Source: Sulfurimonas hongkongensis
Lineage (GTDB): Bacteria; Campylobacterota; Campylobacteria; Campylobacterales; Sulfurimonadaceae
Length of the DNA: 64,000 bases
Assembly: GCF_000445475.1 (NCBI RefSeq)
Contig: NZ_AUPZ01000007.1
Span: forward strand, 211,432-275,431
Direction of reading: 5' to 3'
In this document: in pieces, positions 19,384 to 30,000 of the stretch
How the letters are laid out: each line of letters begins with the position of its first letter
Position numbering within the stretch: position 1 is the stretch's first letter
Made by a program: the position numbers and the translations under genes
Notes under the pieces: model-generated
The model's database searches: none
The model's input: the letters and a program-made list of their open reading frames with translations, nothing else
What the model was told of the DNA's origin: nothing

Positions 19384-22300
19384 ATGCAATTAGGTTTAAA
19401 AAACAGACTTAAACTAATCAGTTTATTTCCTATAACGATTCTTTTTTTCTTAACGAGTTACTACCTGTATAACTCATATAAAGATTATAGCAGTGCAAAA
19501 AATCTTCATGATAAGATTATTGAAAATAGGTACTTAAACGAGATAATTGGCAATATAGCACGAGAGAGAGGTATGACTGCGATGTATCTTGGAAATCCAT
19601 CGCAAAATATCTTGCAATCTTTAAACGAGCAGAGAAAAATAGTAGATGAAAAATTTAAAGATTACTTTAACCAGATCCAAAATAAGTCACATAAACACTC
19701 AGATGGAGAAGATAACTGTCCTACCTGCCAAAGCACTAAAACTATACAAGGAACTTTAGGGCAGATTCAAACAGCAAGGAATCTTGTAGATAACAATAAA
19801 ATAACTTTTAATGATGTTTTTACAAATATTTATGCAAAGGCTCAAAAAGTACTTATCGCTGAGTTAAAACAGATCACGGAGTATCAAATAGACAAAGATA
19901 TAAATGAACTTTATTCAGTCTATATGTCAATGGTTAATGCAAAAGAGCATAGTGGGATAGAGAGAGGGTATATGTCATATATCATCTCTCGTTCAGAAAA
20001 ACTCAAAGAGAGAGACTTAAATATCTGGATATCCATTATCGGTAAAGCAGACTCTATGGCCTACAAATCACTTCGTAATAAAAAACTCTTAAAGGAACTA
20101 AGCGCTCTCTTTGAAAATGAAGATGCAGTTGAACTCTTTGAAGATATAAATACAGAAAGAACCGCCATCATATCTGATAGTCAAAAAGGAAACTATGATA
20201 TAAGCTCAGGTATTTGGTTTACAATGCACTCTGAAAAAATCAACATAATTACAAGTGCAGAAGATTTACTTTTAACTCAGATGGTTGAGAGAGCCTTAAA
20301 GGTCCAAGAAGAGTCTCTTTGGCTTCTTGTAATTGTCCTAACAATATGGGTGATTACACTTATCTTAGCGACACTTGGTTACTTCCTCTCAGAAGAGATT
20401 ACTAGAAATATTAAAAATCTAGAAGAGGTTCTTAAAAGAGTCGCAGATGATACAGGTGATCAAAGAGATACAGCGGAGATAAACTTACAAACTGCAGATG
20501 GTACAGCTCAAGCGTATGATCTACTTGAGAGAATAATTGAGCAGACAAAAAGAGATAAAGAAGCAGCGCAAGAAGCGAGTGAAGCTAAGTCTATGTTCTT
20601 GGCTAATATGTCGCACGAGATTCGTACACCTCTAAACGGAATAGTTGGCTTTACAGAGCTTTTAAAAGATACAGGCTTAGAAGAAGAGCAGAGTGAGTTT
20701 GTAGAAATCATAGAAAAATCATCTGAAAATCTTCTGCAAATTATCAACAACATCCTAGACTTATCAAAAATTGAGAGCAATAAGCTTGAAATTGAAGATA
20801 TAGCTTTTGACCCTATTGTTGAGTTTGAGAGTGCGGTTGAAGTTTATGGTGTTCGTGCAAGTGAAAAACATATAGATTTGGGTTGTTTTATAGACCCTTC
20901 TCTTGAACAACCTTTAAATGGAGATCCAACAAAACTAAAAGAGGTTATTATAAACCTTCTCTCAAATGCAATTAAGTTCACTAGTAGCGGAGGTTTTATA
21001 AATGTTAATATTAGAAAGCAAGAGAGCAATGTAGAGGGTGTAACAAGAGTTAAATTTGAAGTTCAAGATAACGGTATTGGTGTAACTAGTGAACAAAAAT
21101 CAAGAATTTTTGAAGCATTTTCACAAGCTGACACCTCGATTACTCGTAAGTATGGTGGTACAGGATTAGGGCTTACAATCTCAAGTAGATTTATTGAACT
21201 TATGGGCGGTCATCTTGACATTCATAGCGAAGTTGGCTCAGGAACAACCTTTTTCTTTACTATTGATTTTGAAGAAGCGGAGCCATTAAGCGTTAGCTTA
21301 AGAGGAAAATTTTCAAACATTAATGCACTTTTGCTCGACGATACTCATAAAACAAAAACTCAAGGGAAGTATCTTAAAGAGTATTTAGAATTTTATGGTG
21401 TAAACTATGCAAGTTTTACGAAGTTTGATGAGTTATTAGCTCTTAGTAAATCCTCTGATTATGACTTAGTATTTGTTGATTATGCTTATACTCAGGACGA
21501 TGAGTTACCTCGTTATTCTGAACTTGCTCAGGCTCTAGTGCTTTTAACTAAATCTTACTATATGAAAAAAATAGACTCTCTACATATAGATATATTTAAA
21601 ACTATCTATGAACCTTTAAATATTTCTAAGATTAAAGCTACACTAGAAAACTACTCAAACAAAAATTTTAGTGCGAGCAAGGTTAAAGAAGAAAAACCAA
21701 AAGAGTTTGATCCTGATGCTACAAAATTTAAAGCAAAAGCTTTAGTTGCAGAGGATAACATTATAAATCAAAAACTTATCAAAAGGACTCTTGAGGATTT
21801 AGGATTGAGCGTGACTTTAGCAAACAATGGTCTTGAAGCTTTTTCTAAAAGAAAAGATGGAGATTTTGATATTATTTTTATGGATATACAGATGCCAATC
21901 TTAGATGGGGTTGAAGCTACAGCTGAGATACTAAACTATGAAGAAGATTTTGGTAAACCTCATATACCAATTTTAGCACTAACCGCAAATGCTCTAAAGG
22001 GAGATAGAGAGAGATTCTTAGAAGCTGGACTTGATGAGTATACAACTAAGCCTCTAGTTCGCTCTGAGATAGTTAATCTATTAACCCAATTTTTAGCGGA
22101 TAAAATAGTAGGTATAGATGAAGATAGCGAAGAAGACCATGATGAAAAAATTGTAACTGGGTATAAAGAACAAAATCAAGATACAAATACTATAGAAGAT
22201 GTTAAAGAGGATGAAAGTTTTATTCAAATCGATGAAATCAAAGCACAATATAAGGCTGATATATTATTGGCTAAAAAAAGTCCTTTTGAAGCAAAACTAT

Positions 22301-22611
22301 ATGCTCAGCTTCTAAATTCGCTAGGTTATACATATGAGAGCGTAGACTCTTACAGTAAACTTCAAGAATTAGCAGATGCCAACAGTTACAGAGTGATACT
22401 TTTTGATAAAGAGTTAGATGATTTAAATCTAGAAAAACTCTCTATCGATACAAAAGCACTGAGTAAAGAGAGAGATCTTGCAACATACTTAGTACTTATT
22501 AATGATCCATCACAAAGAGATGAGTCAGATGATAGTAGATATGTTGATGAGTTGATCAAAAATTTAGTAAACAAAGACCTCTTGCGTCTTGTTTTAGAAA
22601 AATTTATTTAA
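19384..22611 (+). CDS. NIT-domain hybrid sensor histidine kinase with several receiver domains
   Basis: A 1075-residue membrane kinase. TM1 is at about 10-30. The periplasmic region (about 31-310) starts like a NIT sensor (ARERGMTAMYLGNPSQN, about 59-75) and contains a His/Cys patch HKHSDGEDNCPTC (103-115). TM2 (about 312-338) is followed by a signal helix, HisKA with His411 in MSHEIRTPLNG, and a HATPase (NLLSNAIKFT, DNGIGV, GTGLGL). A degenerate receiver (about 640-740) comes next, then an intact receiver with Asp834 in FMDIQMP, and a third receiver-like domain (about 955-1075) without a clear acceptor. NIT domains are linked to nitrate/nitrite or other small-ligand sensing. The upstream Hpt and downstream CheY-like genes complete a phosphorelay. 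Confidence 0.92.
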   Translation: MQLGLKNRLKLISLFPITILFFLTSYYLYNSYKDYSSAKNLHDKIIENRYLNEIIGNIARERGMTAMYLGNPSQNILQSLNEQRKIVDEKFKDYFNQIQNKSHKHSDGEDNCPTCQSTKTIQGTLGQIQTARNLVDNNKITFNDVFTNIYAKAQKVLIAELKQITEYQIDKDINELYSVYMSMVNAKEHSGIERGYMSYIISRSEKLKERDLNIWISIIGKADSMAYKSLRNKKLLKELSALFENEDAVELFEDINTERTAIISDSQKGNYDISSGIWFTMHSEKINIITSAEDLLLTQMVERALKVQEESLWLLVIVLTIWVITLILATLGYFLSEEITRNIKNLEEVLKRVADDTGDQRDTAEINLQTADGTAQAYDLLERIIEQTKRDKEAAQEASEAKSMFLANMSHEIRTPLNGIVGFTELLKDTGLEEEQSEFVEIIEKSSENLLQIINNILDLSKIESNKLEIEDIAFDPIVEFESAVEVYGVRASEKHIDLGCFIDPSLEQPLNGDPTKLKEVIINLLSNAIKFTSSGGFINVNIRKQESNVEGVTRVKFEVQDNGIGVTSEQKSRIFEAFSQADTSITRKYGGTGLGLTISSRFIELMGGHLDIHSEVGSGTTFFFTIDFEEAEPLSVSLRGKFSNINALLLDDTHKTKTQGKYLKEYLEFYGVNYASFTKFDELLALSKSSDYDLVFVDYAYTQDDELPRYSELAQALVLLTKSYYMKKIDSLHIDIFKTIYEPLNISKIKATLENYSNKNFSASKVKEEKPKEFDPDATKFKAKALVAEDNIINQKLIKRTLEDLGLSVTLANNGLEAFSKRKDGDFDIIFMDIQMPILDGVEATAEILNYEEDFGKPHIPILALTANALKGDRERFLEAGLDEYTTKPLVRSEIVNLLTQFLADKIVGIDEDSEEDHDEKIVTGYKEQNQDTNTIEDVKEDESFIQIDEIKAQYKADILLAKKSPFEAKLYAQLLNSLGYTYESVDSYSKLQELADANSYRVILFDKELDDLNLEKLSIDTKALSKERDLATYLVLINDPSQRDESDDSRYVDELIKNLVNKDLLRLVLEKFI

Positions 22612-22622
22612 GGATATAGTGT

Positions 22623-23000
22623 ATGCCAGAACAAGACTTAGTAGTGTTGATAGTAGATGATGATTTGATAAATCTCAAACTACTCAAATCAATGCTAATG
22701 AAAAGCGGAAGTGTAAAAGAGGTTGTTGAGGTTAGAAATGGTGCTGAGGCAATAGATACTTTAAAATCAAGAGATGATATCAACCTAATACTCTTAGATA
22801 TTATTATGCCAGTTATGGGTGGCATAGAGATGTTAAAAGTTGTTCGTGCAGATGATAATCTTAATCAACTGCCAATTATTGTCTTAACAACTGATGAGAC
22901 GAAAAAAAGTGAAGCTTTAGAGTGCGGAGCAAATGATTTTTTAATGAAACCTATTCGAAATAACGACCTTATCAAAAAAATATCAGCCGTGTTAATATGA
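22623..23000 (+). CDS. CheY-like response regulator
   Basis: A 125-residue single receiver domain. VLIVDDDLINLKLLK carries the acidic pocket, Asp59 in LILLDIIMPVMGG is the acceptor, and Thr/Lys sites appear in VLTTDE and FLMKPIRN. There is no output domain, so it acts by protein contact or as a phosphate carrier. It is the last gene of the PAS-Hpt-kinase operon, 11 bases after the kinase stop. It converges on lon, with a shared palindrome between them. Confidence 0.94.
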   Translation: MPEQDLVVLIVDDDLINLKLLKSMLMKSGSVKEVVEVRNGAEAIDTLKSRDDINLILLDIIMPVMGGIEMLKVVRADDNLNQLPIIVLTTDETKKSEALECGANDFLMKPIRNNDLIKKISAVLI

Positions 23001-23010
23001 TGTTACCAAT

Positions 23011-23039
23011 AAAGAGGAGTCTTCTTAAGACTCCTCTTT
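23011..23039. terminator. Bidirectional palindrome between the regulator gene and lon
   Basis: A perfect 13-bp inverted repeat (AAAGAGGAGTCTT, 3-nt loop, AAGACTCCTCTTT) spans the end of lon. A's on the 5' side and T's on the 3' side of both strands suit a two-way terminator for the convergent genes, although the T-tracts are short. Confidence 0.7.
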
Positions 23040-25451
23040 AATTAAAATCTCTTTTAAAACCTCTTCAATCCTACTAACTCCAACAATCTCTAAAGAGTCT
23101 CTTACTTCTTGTGGAATATCTTCTAAGTCTCTTTCATAGTTTTTAGCTGGGATAAGAACTTTAGTTATAGCAGCTTTGTGCGCAGCGATAAGCTTCTCTT
23201 TTAGTCCTCCTATAGCAAGTACATCTCCACTAAGTGAGACCTCTCCAGTCATAGCAATTTCTGAACGAACTTTTTGATCGCTTAGTATCGATGCAATAGC
23301 GCTAACTAAAGCTATCCCAGCACTAGGACCATCTTTTGGAGTAGCACCATCTGGGACATGGATATGTAGATCATAGCGTTTGTATATCTCACTTGCATCT
23401 ATCACAATCTTGTCCTCTTTTTCCTTAAAAGTTAGAGGAATTTTTTCTAAGTTTATTTTTAGTTTTTTATCATCTATAAGTGTTTTAACTACACTCAGAG
23501 CAATCCTTGCACTCTCTTTCATAACTTCGCCTAAGCTACCTGTTAGCTGTAAGTTGCCTTTGCCTTTTATCTTAATGCTCTCTATTTTTAAGATATCTCC
23601 ACCAACTGCTGTCCAAGCAAGTCCATTTACAACACCAACTACAGGGATTTTCGTTGTTTTTTCAATCTCAAAAACACTTTTGTCAAAAAACTTTTTAAGA
23701 TTTTTTACAGTTACAGAGACTCTGTTGATGTTAGAGTCTTGTAGCATCTCTAGAGCCACTTTTCTTGAGATGTCAGCTAGACGGCGGCGAAGGTTTCTTA
23801 CTCCTGCTTCTCTTGTATAGCTATGTATTATCTCTTTTAGAGCTGGTTTTGAGATATTTACCTCACTCTTTTTAAGCCCGTGTTTTTTAAGCTCTTGTGG
23901 TATTAAGTATCTTGTTGCAATTTCAAGCTTCTCTTGAGGAGTGTATGAGCTTATGCTTATAAACTCCATTCTATCTCTTAGAGGTGCTGGTATGCGAGCC
24001 AAATCATTTGCAGTAGCTATAAAAATAACCTTGCTTAAATCTATATCAAAGTTAAGATAGTAATCTCTAAACTCTTTGTTTTGTTCAGGATCTAGTATCT
24101 CTAAAAGTGCAGCAGTTGGATCGCCTCTTTGAGATCTTGATACTTTGTCTATCTCATCTAAAACAACAACAGGGTTCATCTTCTTAGCATCTATAAGCCC
24201 TTGAGTTATACGTCCTGGCATCGCTCCTACATAGGTTCTTCTATGGCCCCTAAGCTCATTTACATCTTCAAGCCCGCCTAGTGCAATCCTTACAAGTGGA
24301 CGCTTAAGAGCTACAGCTATGGAGTTTGCTAAAGATGTTTTACCAACACCAGGAGGTCCAGAAAAACAAAGAATTGCACCTGCACTATCGCTTGATGCTC
24401 CCCTTAGTTCTAAGAGTTCTTTTACTGCAAAGTATTCAATTATTCTCTTTTTTGGTTTTTCAAGCGAGAAGTGATCTTTATCTAGCTGGTCCTCTACATC
24501 TTTTATCTTAAGAGCTTTTTTTGCAAACTCCCCAAAAGGAATATCAAGAGTCCAGTCCAAATACGTTTGAGTCATAGAAGCATCAGAAGAGTCAGGGTGC
24601 ATTCTTGAAAATCTATCTATCTGCTTTGAGACTTCTTTATAAGAGTCTTCGCTCATCTTGTCCTTTTTGGCTTCAAGTTTTTTGCGATACTCTTCTATCT
24701 CTTCATCCCTTGCAGTATCAGTCCCTAACTCTTTTTGAATCTGCTTTAACTGCTCTTTTAAAAAGTACTCTTTGTTTACTTTTTCTATATGGGTGTGAAC
24801 TTTGCTTCTTATCTCTTTTTGGAGCTTATTTGCCTCTATCTCTTCTATAAGGTAGTCTATTAGGAGTAAAAACCTCTTCTCTGTATCTATCTCAACAAAG
24901 AGTTTATAAGCCTGCTCTTTTTTTAGCTTAACTGTACTGCAAATCAAATCTATTATTCTGTTGTGGTCGTGATTTTCTTCTATGGTTCTAAGTAGATCTG
25001 GTGGAAAATAGTTACTTACACCTGCAAGTGTTCTTACTTTTTCTCGAACAATTTCAAGAATGGCATCTATCTTTAGTGAGCTTATATTTGTAGCTTCTAA
25101 TACATCTACTTTTGCTATAAGAGGAGATGCTTGTACTTCGTAGAGCATTTGTGCACGAGCTAAACCTTGAAACAGAACTTTTACTCTACCATCAGGGAGA
25201 GCTACTTTTCTCATAATAGAGCCAACAACCCCAGCACTATAAAGTGAGCTAAAGTCCCTTTTACCCTCTTCGCCGGGCTTTGTAGGGCACACGATAACTA
25301 AAGAGCTATCTTCCATAGCAAGGGTTGCTGCATCTATGTTGTTTTCATCGCTTAAAAAAAGTGGTGATATCATAAAAGGGTATAAAAAAAGTTCATCTTC
25401 TGCTATAACTGGTATATCTGCTGGAAATTCTCCATAGTTGCTTAGTTTCAT
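23025..25451 (-). CDS. lon: ATP-dependent protease Lon
   Basis: An 808-residue AAA+ serine protease. The N-terminal substrate domain (about 10-200) and coiled region come first. The Walker A box is CFSGPPGVGKTSLA (about 360-373), Walker B is PVVVLDEIDKVS, and the C-terminal protease domain has the catalytic Ser in PKDGPSAGIAL (about 707-717) and Lys further on (about 750). Length is normal. It degrades misfolded and regulatory proteins in the cytoplasm. It follows bamD by 19 bases on the same strand, an order that suggests co-transcription. Confidence 0.98.
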   Translation of the reverse strand: MKLSNYGEFPADIPVIAEDELFLYPFMISPLFLSDENNIDAATLAMEDSSLVIVCPTKPGEEGKRDFSSLYSAGVVGSIMRKVALPDGRVKVLFQGLARAQMLYEVQASPLIAKVDVLEATNISSLKIDAILEIVREKVRTLAGVSNYFPPDLLRTIEENHDHNRIIDLICSTVKLKKEQAYKLFVEIDTEKRFLLLIDYLIEEIEANKLQKEIRSKVHTHIEKVNKEYFLKEQLKQIQKELGTDTARDEEIEEYRKKLEAKKDKMSEDSYKEVSKQIDRFSRMHPDSSDASMTQTYLDWTLDIPFGEFAKKALKIKDVEDQLDKDHFSLEKPKKRIIEYFAVKELLELRGASSDSAGAILCFSGPPGVGKTSLANSIAVALKRPLVRIALGGLEDVNELRGHRRTYVGAMPGRITQGLIDAKKMNPVVVLDEIDKVSRSQRGDPTAALLEILDPEQNKEFRDYYLNFDIDLSKVIFIATANDLARIPAPLRDRMEFISISSYTPQEKLEIATRYLIPQELKKHGLKKSEVNISKPALKEIIHSYTREAGVRNLRRRLADISRKVALEMLQDSNINRVSVTVKNLKKFFDKSVFEIEKTTKIPVVGVVNGLAWTAVGGDILKIESIKIKGKGNLQLTGSLGEVMKESARIALSVVKTLIDDKKLKINLEKIPLTFKEKEDKIVIDASEIYKRYDLHIHVPDGATPKDGPSAGIALVSAIASILSDQKVRSEIAMTGEVSLSGDVLAIGGLKEKLIAAHKAAITKVLIPAKNYERDLEDIPQEVRDSLEIVGVSRIEEVLKEILIKEES

Positions 25452-25470
25452 ATTATTTCCTATGTCTTTA

Positions 25471-26364
25471 TTAAAGTTTTAATATTTTTTCTCTTAGAGA
25501 CTCAAACTCATCTTCACTTATGATGCCTTTGTCTCTTAAATTTTGTGCCTTTTGAAGTTCATCTTTTTGATATTGACTTAGGCTCTTTTTTTTCTCTTGT
25601 GATTTTTCTTGCTTTACTGGTTCTTTAGTAGCTTGCTGTTTATCATCAACAACAGAGTTTCTTGACACAACGCTCTTGGTGTCAGGGACCATAAAACCAT
25701 ACCAACTCTGGGTTCCATCTCCCTCAAACCACGCACGATACCATGGAGCCTGTGCTCTGTCTATCTCATCCCAATTCACCCAAGGTTGAGGTTTTAAGGC
25801 TCTATAATACTCGGCTCCCTTTGGTTTGTCAAGTCTCTCATATAGGTCTGCAATGGTCTCATTTAGAGCAGCTTCAGCCATCAAAAGACGAGTCTGCATC
25901 GTATTTACAAGGGCGTAATACATAGAGTTTGGATAGCGTAGTTTAAACTTTTTAGCCTCTTTTATCGCATCTTCAATGAGAGCTTGGTCTCTTCTTGGAT
26001 TTGGAAGAGCCAAGTATTTTGCTTTTATCTTTAAAAACTCTGCATCTTCTTTCTCATTTATAGTTGCATACCTCTTTATATACTCATTTAAAAAATGCTC
26101 ACTAAGTAGATACTCTTCATAGTGCATATGAGCTATGGCTAAAATCATTGTAGCTTCAGGAAGAAGAGGCGAACCGATATGCTCGCCTTGAAGTGAACTA
26201 TAGTAGTTGTCAGCTCTCTCTAAGTCTCCTTGAGAGATGTATTTTACAATCTTTCCATACCAATATATAGCAGGTTTATTGTACTCTTCTAGCTCTTTAG
26301 AGCATCCACCTAAAAAAAGTATAGAGGCAAATGCCATAAAAAGAAAAGTATGTTTTAGTTTCAT
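25471..26364 (-). CDS. bamD: Outer membrane assembly lipoprotein BamD
   Basis: A lipoprotein component of the BAM complex that inserts beta-barrel proteins. The lipobox is LGGC (about 18-21) after a hydrophobic signal, followed by TPR-type helical repeats (about 30-185). I start at the ATG at 26364; a TTG one codon upstream is possible. After a poly-charged linker (about 225-265) it ends in a SHOCT-like motif, LRDKGIISEDEFESLREKIL, which is not part of classic BamD and may mediate oligomer contacts. It is co-oriented with and closely followed by lon. Confidence 0.87.
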   Translation of the reverse strand: MKLKHTFLFMAFASILFLGGCSKELEEYNKPAIYWYGKIVKYISQGDLERADNYYSSLQGEHIGSPLLPEATMILAIAHMHYEEYLLSEHFLNEYIKRYATINEKEDAEFLKIKAKYLALPNPRRDQALIEDAIKEAKKFKLRYPNSMYYALVNTMQTRLLMAEAALNETIADLYERLDKPKGAEYYRALKPQPWVNWDEIDRAQAPWYRAWFEGDGTQSWYGFMVPDTKSVVSRNSVVDDKQQATKEPVKQEKSQEKKKSLSQYQKDELQKAQNLRDKGIISEDEFESLREKILKL

Positions 26365-26467
26365 CAAATAATATCCTATAAATAAATAAGTTGATATTCT
26401 ATCTAAAAGATATATAACATAGGTTTAATCTTTCTTATAACCTTGGCACGTTTTATGCTTAAAGTGC

Positions 26468-26473
26468 TATAAT
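26468..26473 (+). promoter_or_regulatory. -10 box of fliW
   Basis: Perfect TATAAT in the context TGCTATAATG, 27 bases before the fliW ATG. Confidence 0.6.
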
Positions 26474-26500
26474 GATATACAATTTTACAGAGGGTTTTTT

Positions 26501-26881
26501 ATGAAATTTAATATATGTGTGCCTTTTTTGGGTTTTGAAAATGTCAAAGAGGTTGAGCTAGAGAAGATTGATGATGTTTTTATGAAGATGACTTCATGCG
26601 AAGATGAGAGAATTTCTTTTACTCTTATAGATCCTTTTGTTCTTAGAGAGTATGACTTTGAAGTGCCACGTGGCGTTAAAGAAAAGCTTGAAATTGACAA
26701 AAACTCAAATCTTCTTATCTTAAATATCGTCCTCATTCAAACCCCAATAGAGAGTTCAGTAGTAAACTTCATAGGACCACTTATCTTTAACACAGATAAC
26801 AAAAAAGTAGCACAGATCATCTTAGGAGAATCGACTAAATACGGAGTGGCTGAGAAAATATCCTCATTTTTAAAGAAATAA
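26501..26881 (+). CDS. fliW: Flagellar assembly factor FliW
   Basis: A 126-residue small cytoplasmic protein that binds flagellin and antagonises CsrA, linking flagellin level to its own translation. VPFLGFENVKEVELEKID at the start, ISFTLIDPFVLREYDFEV in the middle and VVNFIGPLIFNTDNKKVAQI near the end match the FliW pattern. It is monocistronic with its own -10 box and an AGAGGG ribosome site. Its partner CsrA is encoded about 26 kb away in this same window. Confidence 0.92.
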   Translation: MKFNICVPFLGFENVKEVELEKIDDVFMKMTSCEDERISFTLIDPFVLREYDFEVPRGVKEKLEIDKNSNLLILNIVLIQTPIESSVVNFIGPLIFNTDNKKVAQIILGESTKYGVAEKISSFLKK

Positions 26882-26969
26882 TCATTCCCATTTTACTTAA
26901 ATTCTCAGGATTCTAAGCCTATAGTTTAGAGCATAAAAAATGTTAATCTTTATTTTTTAAAAGTTATAG

Positions 26970-26975
26970 TATAAT
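26970..26975 (+). promoter_or_regulatory. -10 box upstream of the MshQ-like/pseudopilin cluster
   Basis: Perfect TATAAT 70 bases before the start of the large secreted protein gene. A leader of about 65 nt would result, ending in a good AGGAG ribosome site. Confidence 0.45.
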
Positions 26976-27045
26976 AAATCCTAACGATTTAAAATTATGC
27001 ATTAGTTAATAGTTTTGTGTAAAATTTATATTCTAGGAGTCCGTT

Positions 27046-30000
27046 ATGAAGGTTTTAAGTCCATTATTAGGTCTTTTTAAAAAAATTTTTCCAATTTTAC
27101 TATTTTTTCTAGTAACACTTCTTTACGCAGATATAGAGCCAAATAATAGTTGTGCTAAAGAAGAAATAATCTCTGAACTACATAACAAAACTATATCTGT
27201 ATCTCATGCAGAAAGTGGATCCGTACAAAAAAATAGTGATACATATGATTATTATAAGTTTACAGCTGGCATTTCCGGGAATGTAAATATATCACTAACT
27301 ACTAACAAAACTAACAATTCTATCATCGTGGGCTCTAGTTGTGAAGGCTCTAATTACTATAGTGATATTACTAACAGTAACACAAAAATTGCTCCTGCGT
27401 TTTCAGTAACTGCTGGAACAACAATTCATATCCGTATTGAAAGAAGATACGCAACAACAATGACATATAACTTAAATATAAGCATTGATGATGGAACTAT
27501 TACAACAAGCCAAAGAAATTTCACCTTAAGAAATCCTGCAAATAGTAGGAATATTCTTGGTGATTATCAAGTTATAGGAAATACTGTCTTATGTGTTAAA
27601 AAAGATGGTTCTTGTTATGACTATACAAAGAGTTCAGCAAACCATAATTTAGATTTAAAATTTATAGATGTTGATAACACAAACAATACATTTAACAACT
27701 CATCCCAAGCTAAGTTAAGCATTCCTCCATCTGCTAAGGTTAAATGGGCAGCCATATATGCCCAAGGGCATATTTTAAATAAAAATCAAAGTCAGACAGT
27801 GGCTATCTTAAAAGACCCTATGAAAATTACTGTACCGAGCATCTCTGGGACAATAAGTTCTATTCCAAAACAGATAGATTTATATCCAAGGAGTGGAAGT
27901 AATGGATATACATATTCTACCTATAGTGATATTCCAGAACTTGTTGGTTTAGAAGGCTCTGCTATAAATGGAATGGTCACAGTGGCGAATGTTAAAGCAT
28001 ATGAGGGTAAAGAGGATAGTGGGCTAGGTAACTACGGTGCTTGGACTTTAGTGGTGATATATGAAAGTGATAATATTAGTTTGAAAAATATATCCGTTTT
28101 TGATGGATATAGAATTATAAAAGATGAAACAGGTTTTAATGATATTGCTATAAACATAGATGGCTTTATTACTCCAACAAGTGGCAATATTGTATCTAGA
28201 GTCTCAATCTTTGCAGGGGAGGGAGACAAAAATATTGTTGGAGATAAGCTTTACTTAAACGATACACAAATAGGCAACAAAGGTAACGCTTTTTATTCAC
28301 ATATAACAAGTGATATAGTTAGAAACCCTAGCTATTCTAATAATCAAGGTATCGATATTCAAACTTTTGACGTAGGAACAAACGGCCTAAATTTGATAAA
28401 AAACAGTGATTATAATGCTAGGATTAAGTTTTCATCAACTGGTGATCATTACTATCCAAGTTTGGCAATATTTTCAACTGAGCTATATGAGCCTAGAGTG
28501 TGTTATAAGCAAGAGTTTTTTAACGAGCTAGGAGATCCTATAGTAGAAGATATTAAGGTTGGCGATACAATTACCGTGCATACATGGATATCCAATATGA
28601 AGAAAGATTCATTAGATGTAAATCTTGAAACTGCAGATAAAGTTGAAATTACTGTAGAGTTAGATAATGAAAATTTTGAATATATTCCTAATACCATAAA
28701 AATAAAAAATGTATATGAACTTGACTTTTCAAATAAAACAGATGCTATAAAAGATGACATAGCTGATTTCTTATTTGATACAAATACAACAAAATGGAGA
28801 GTCGGAACTGGTGCAAACTCAACAAATGGTGGAGAACTCACTCCTAATATCACCGCTTCAAATGATAATAAAGCATTTGTAGAGTTTCAAGTAAAACTTC
28901 TTCAAGAGGGTGATATACATATTAATAATATATATAAAGTATCTTATGAAAACCCTCAACTCGGTGTTCGTTTTGGAGACGAATCACCCATCAATATTGG
29001 TGTTTGTGCTGATATTGACACTGCTTTAGCCATAGGTGGAGTGTTAGGAAAGTTTAACGTTGTAAATGAAAATGGAGGAAATGGTTCTTTTAATGATCCA
29101 TCTAGCCCAGAAACATACTTAAACACACAAGTAGTAAATAGACCCTTTAATGTAAAAATATTATCTTTAAATGAGAATGGAACTGCCCTGAAACCTTTTA
29201 CAGGAAATGTCAGTGTCTCTCTTATAGAAAATCCTTATGATGGTTCTTGTGGAAATAGTGAAATTTGCAAGCAAGCAAAATGTGAAAATGCTGTGCCTAT
29301 CTCTGCTACTAAAGATATAACATTTAACGGGAGTTATGTAGTAGAGCAATTTAACTACATAAAAGCTACAAAATCAGCTCTATTTAGAGTCAACTATGGC
29401 ACTGCCAATGACCCTAAATTTGCTTGTTCGATAGATGGATTTGCTATCCGTCCAGATAGGTTTGAGCTTAGTGCTCCTGCAGGTGAGCACATAGAACTTT
29501 TAACCTCTGCTAAAAACTATAATTTCTCTCTTATTGCTGCTCAGTATGGAAATAATATGCCAAGTAGTGAGTACAATGTTGCAAATGTGGATAGTAGCTC
29601 TATAGCTTTGAAAAAAATACTATATATGCCAGATGGAAGCGATGGAACAGCAGTGCTAAATGGGTCACTTAACTATACAAGCACTTCCTTTAACATAGTA
29701 GATGGAAGTGCTAATAATGTCGTTGGTATAAACTTTACAGATGTTGGAAGGGTAAACATTAAGATGATAGATAAAACATGGGCAAAGTATGATATAGACA
29801 ATGGAGATACCATAGAGAGTTGTGATTCACAAGGTGCTTGGGTTTGCGGAGATATAAATGCTACTTTTATACCGAGTCATTTTGCTTTAAGTGGAGTGGA
29901 GTTGCACAATAATAGTGGCTCTACATTTACATATATATCTGATGATCTTAATATATCAGCTCCTTATTCTGTTGTTCTTACTGCGCAAAATGCACTAAAC

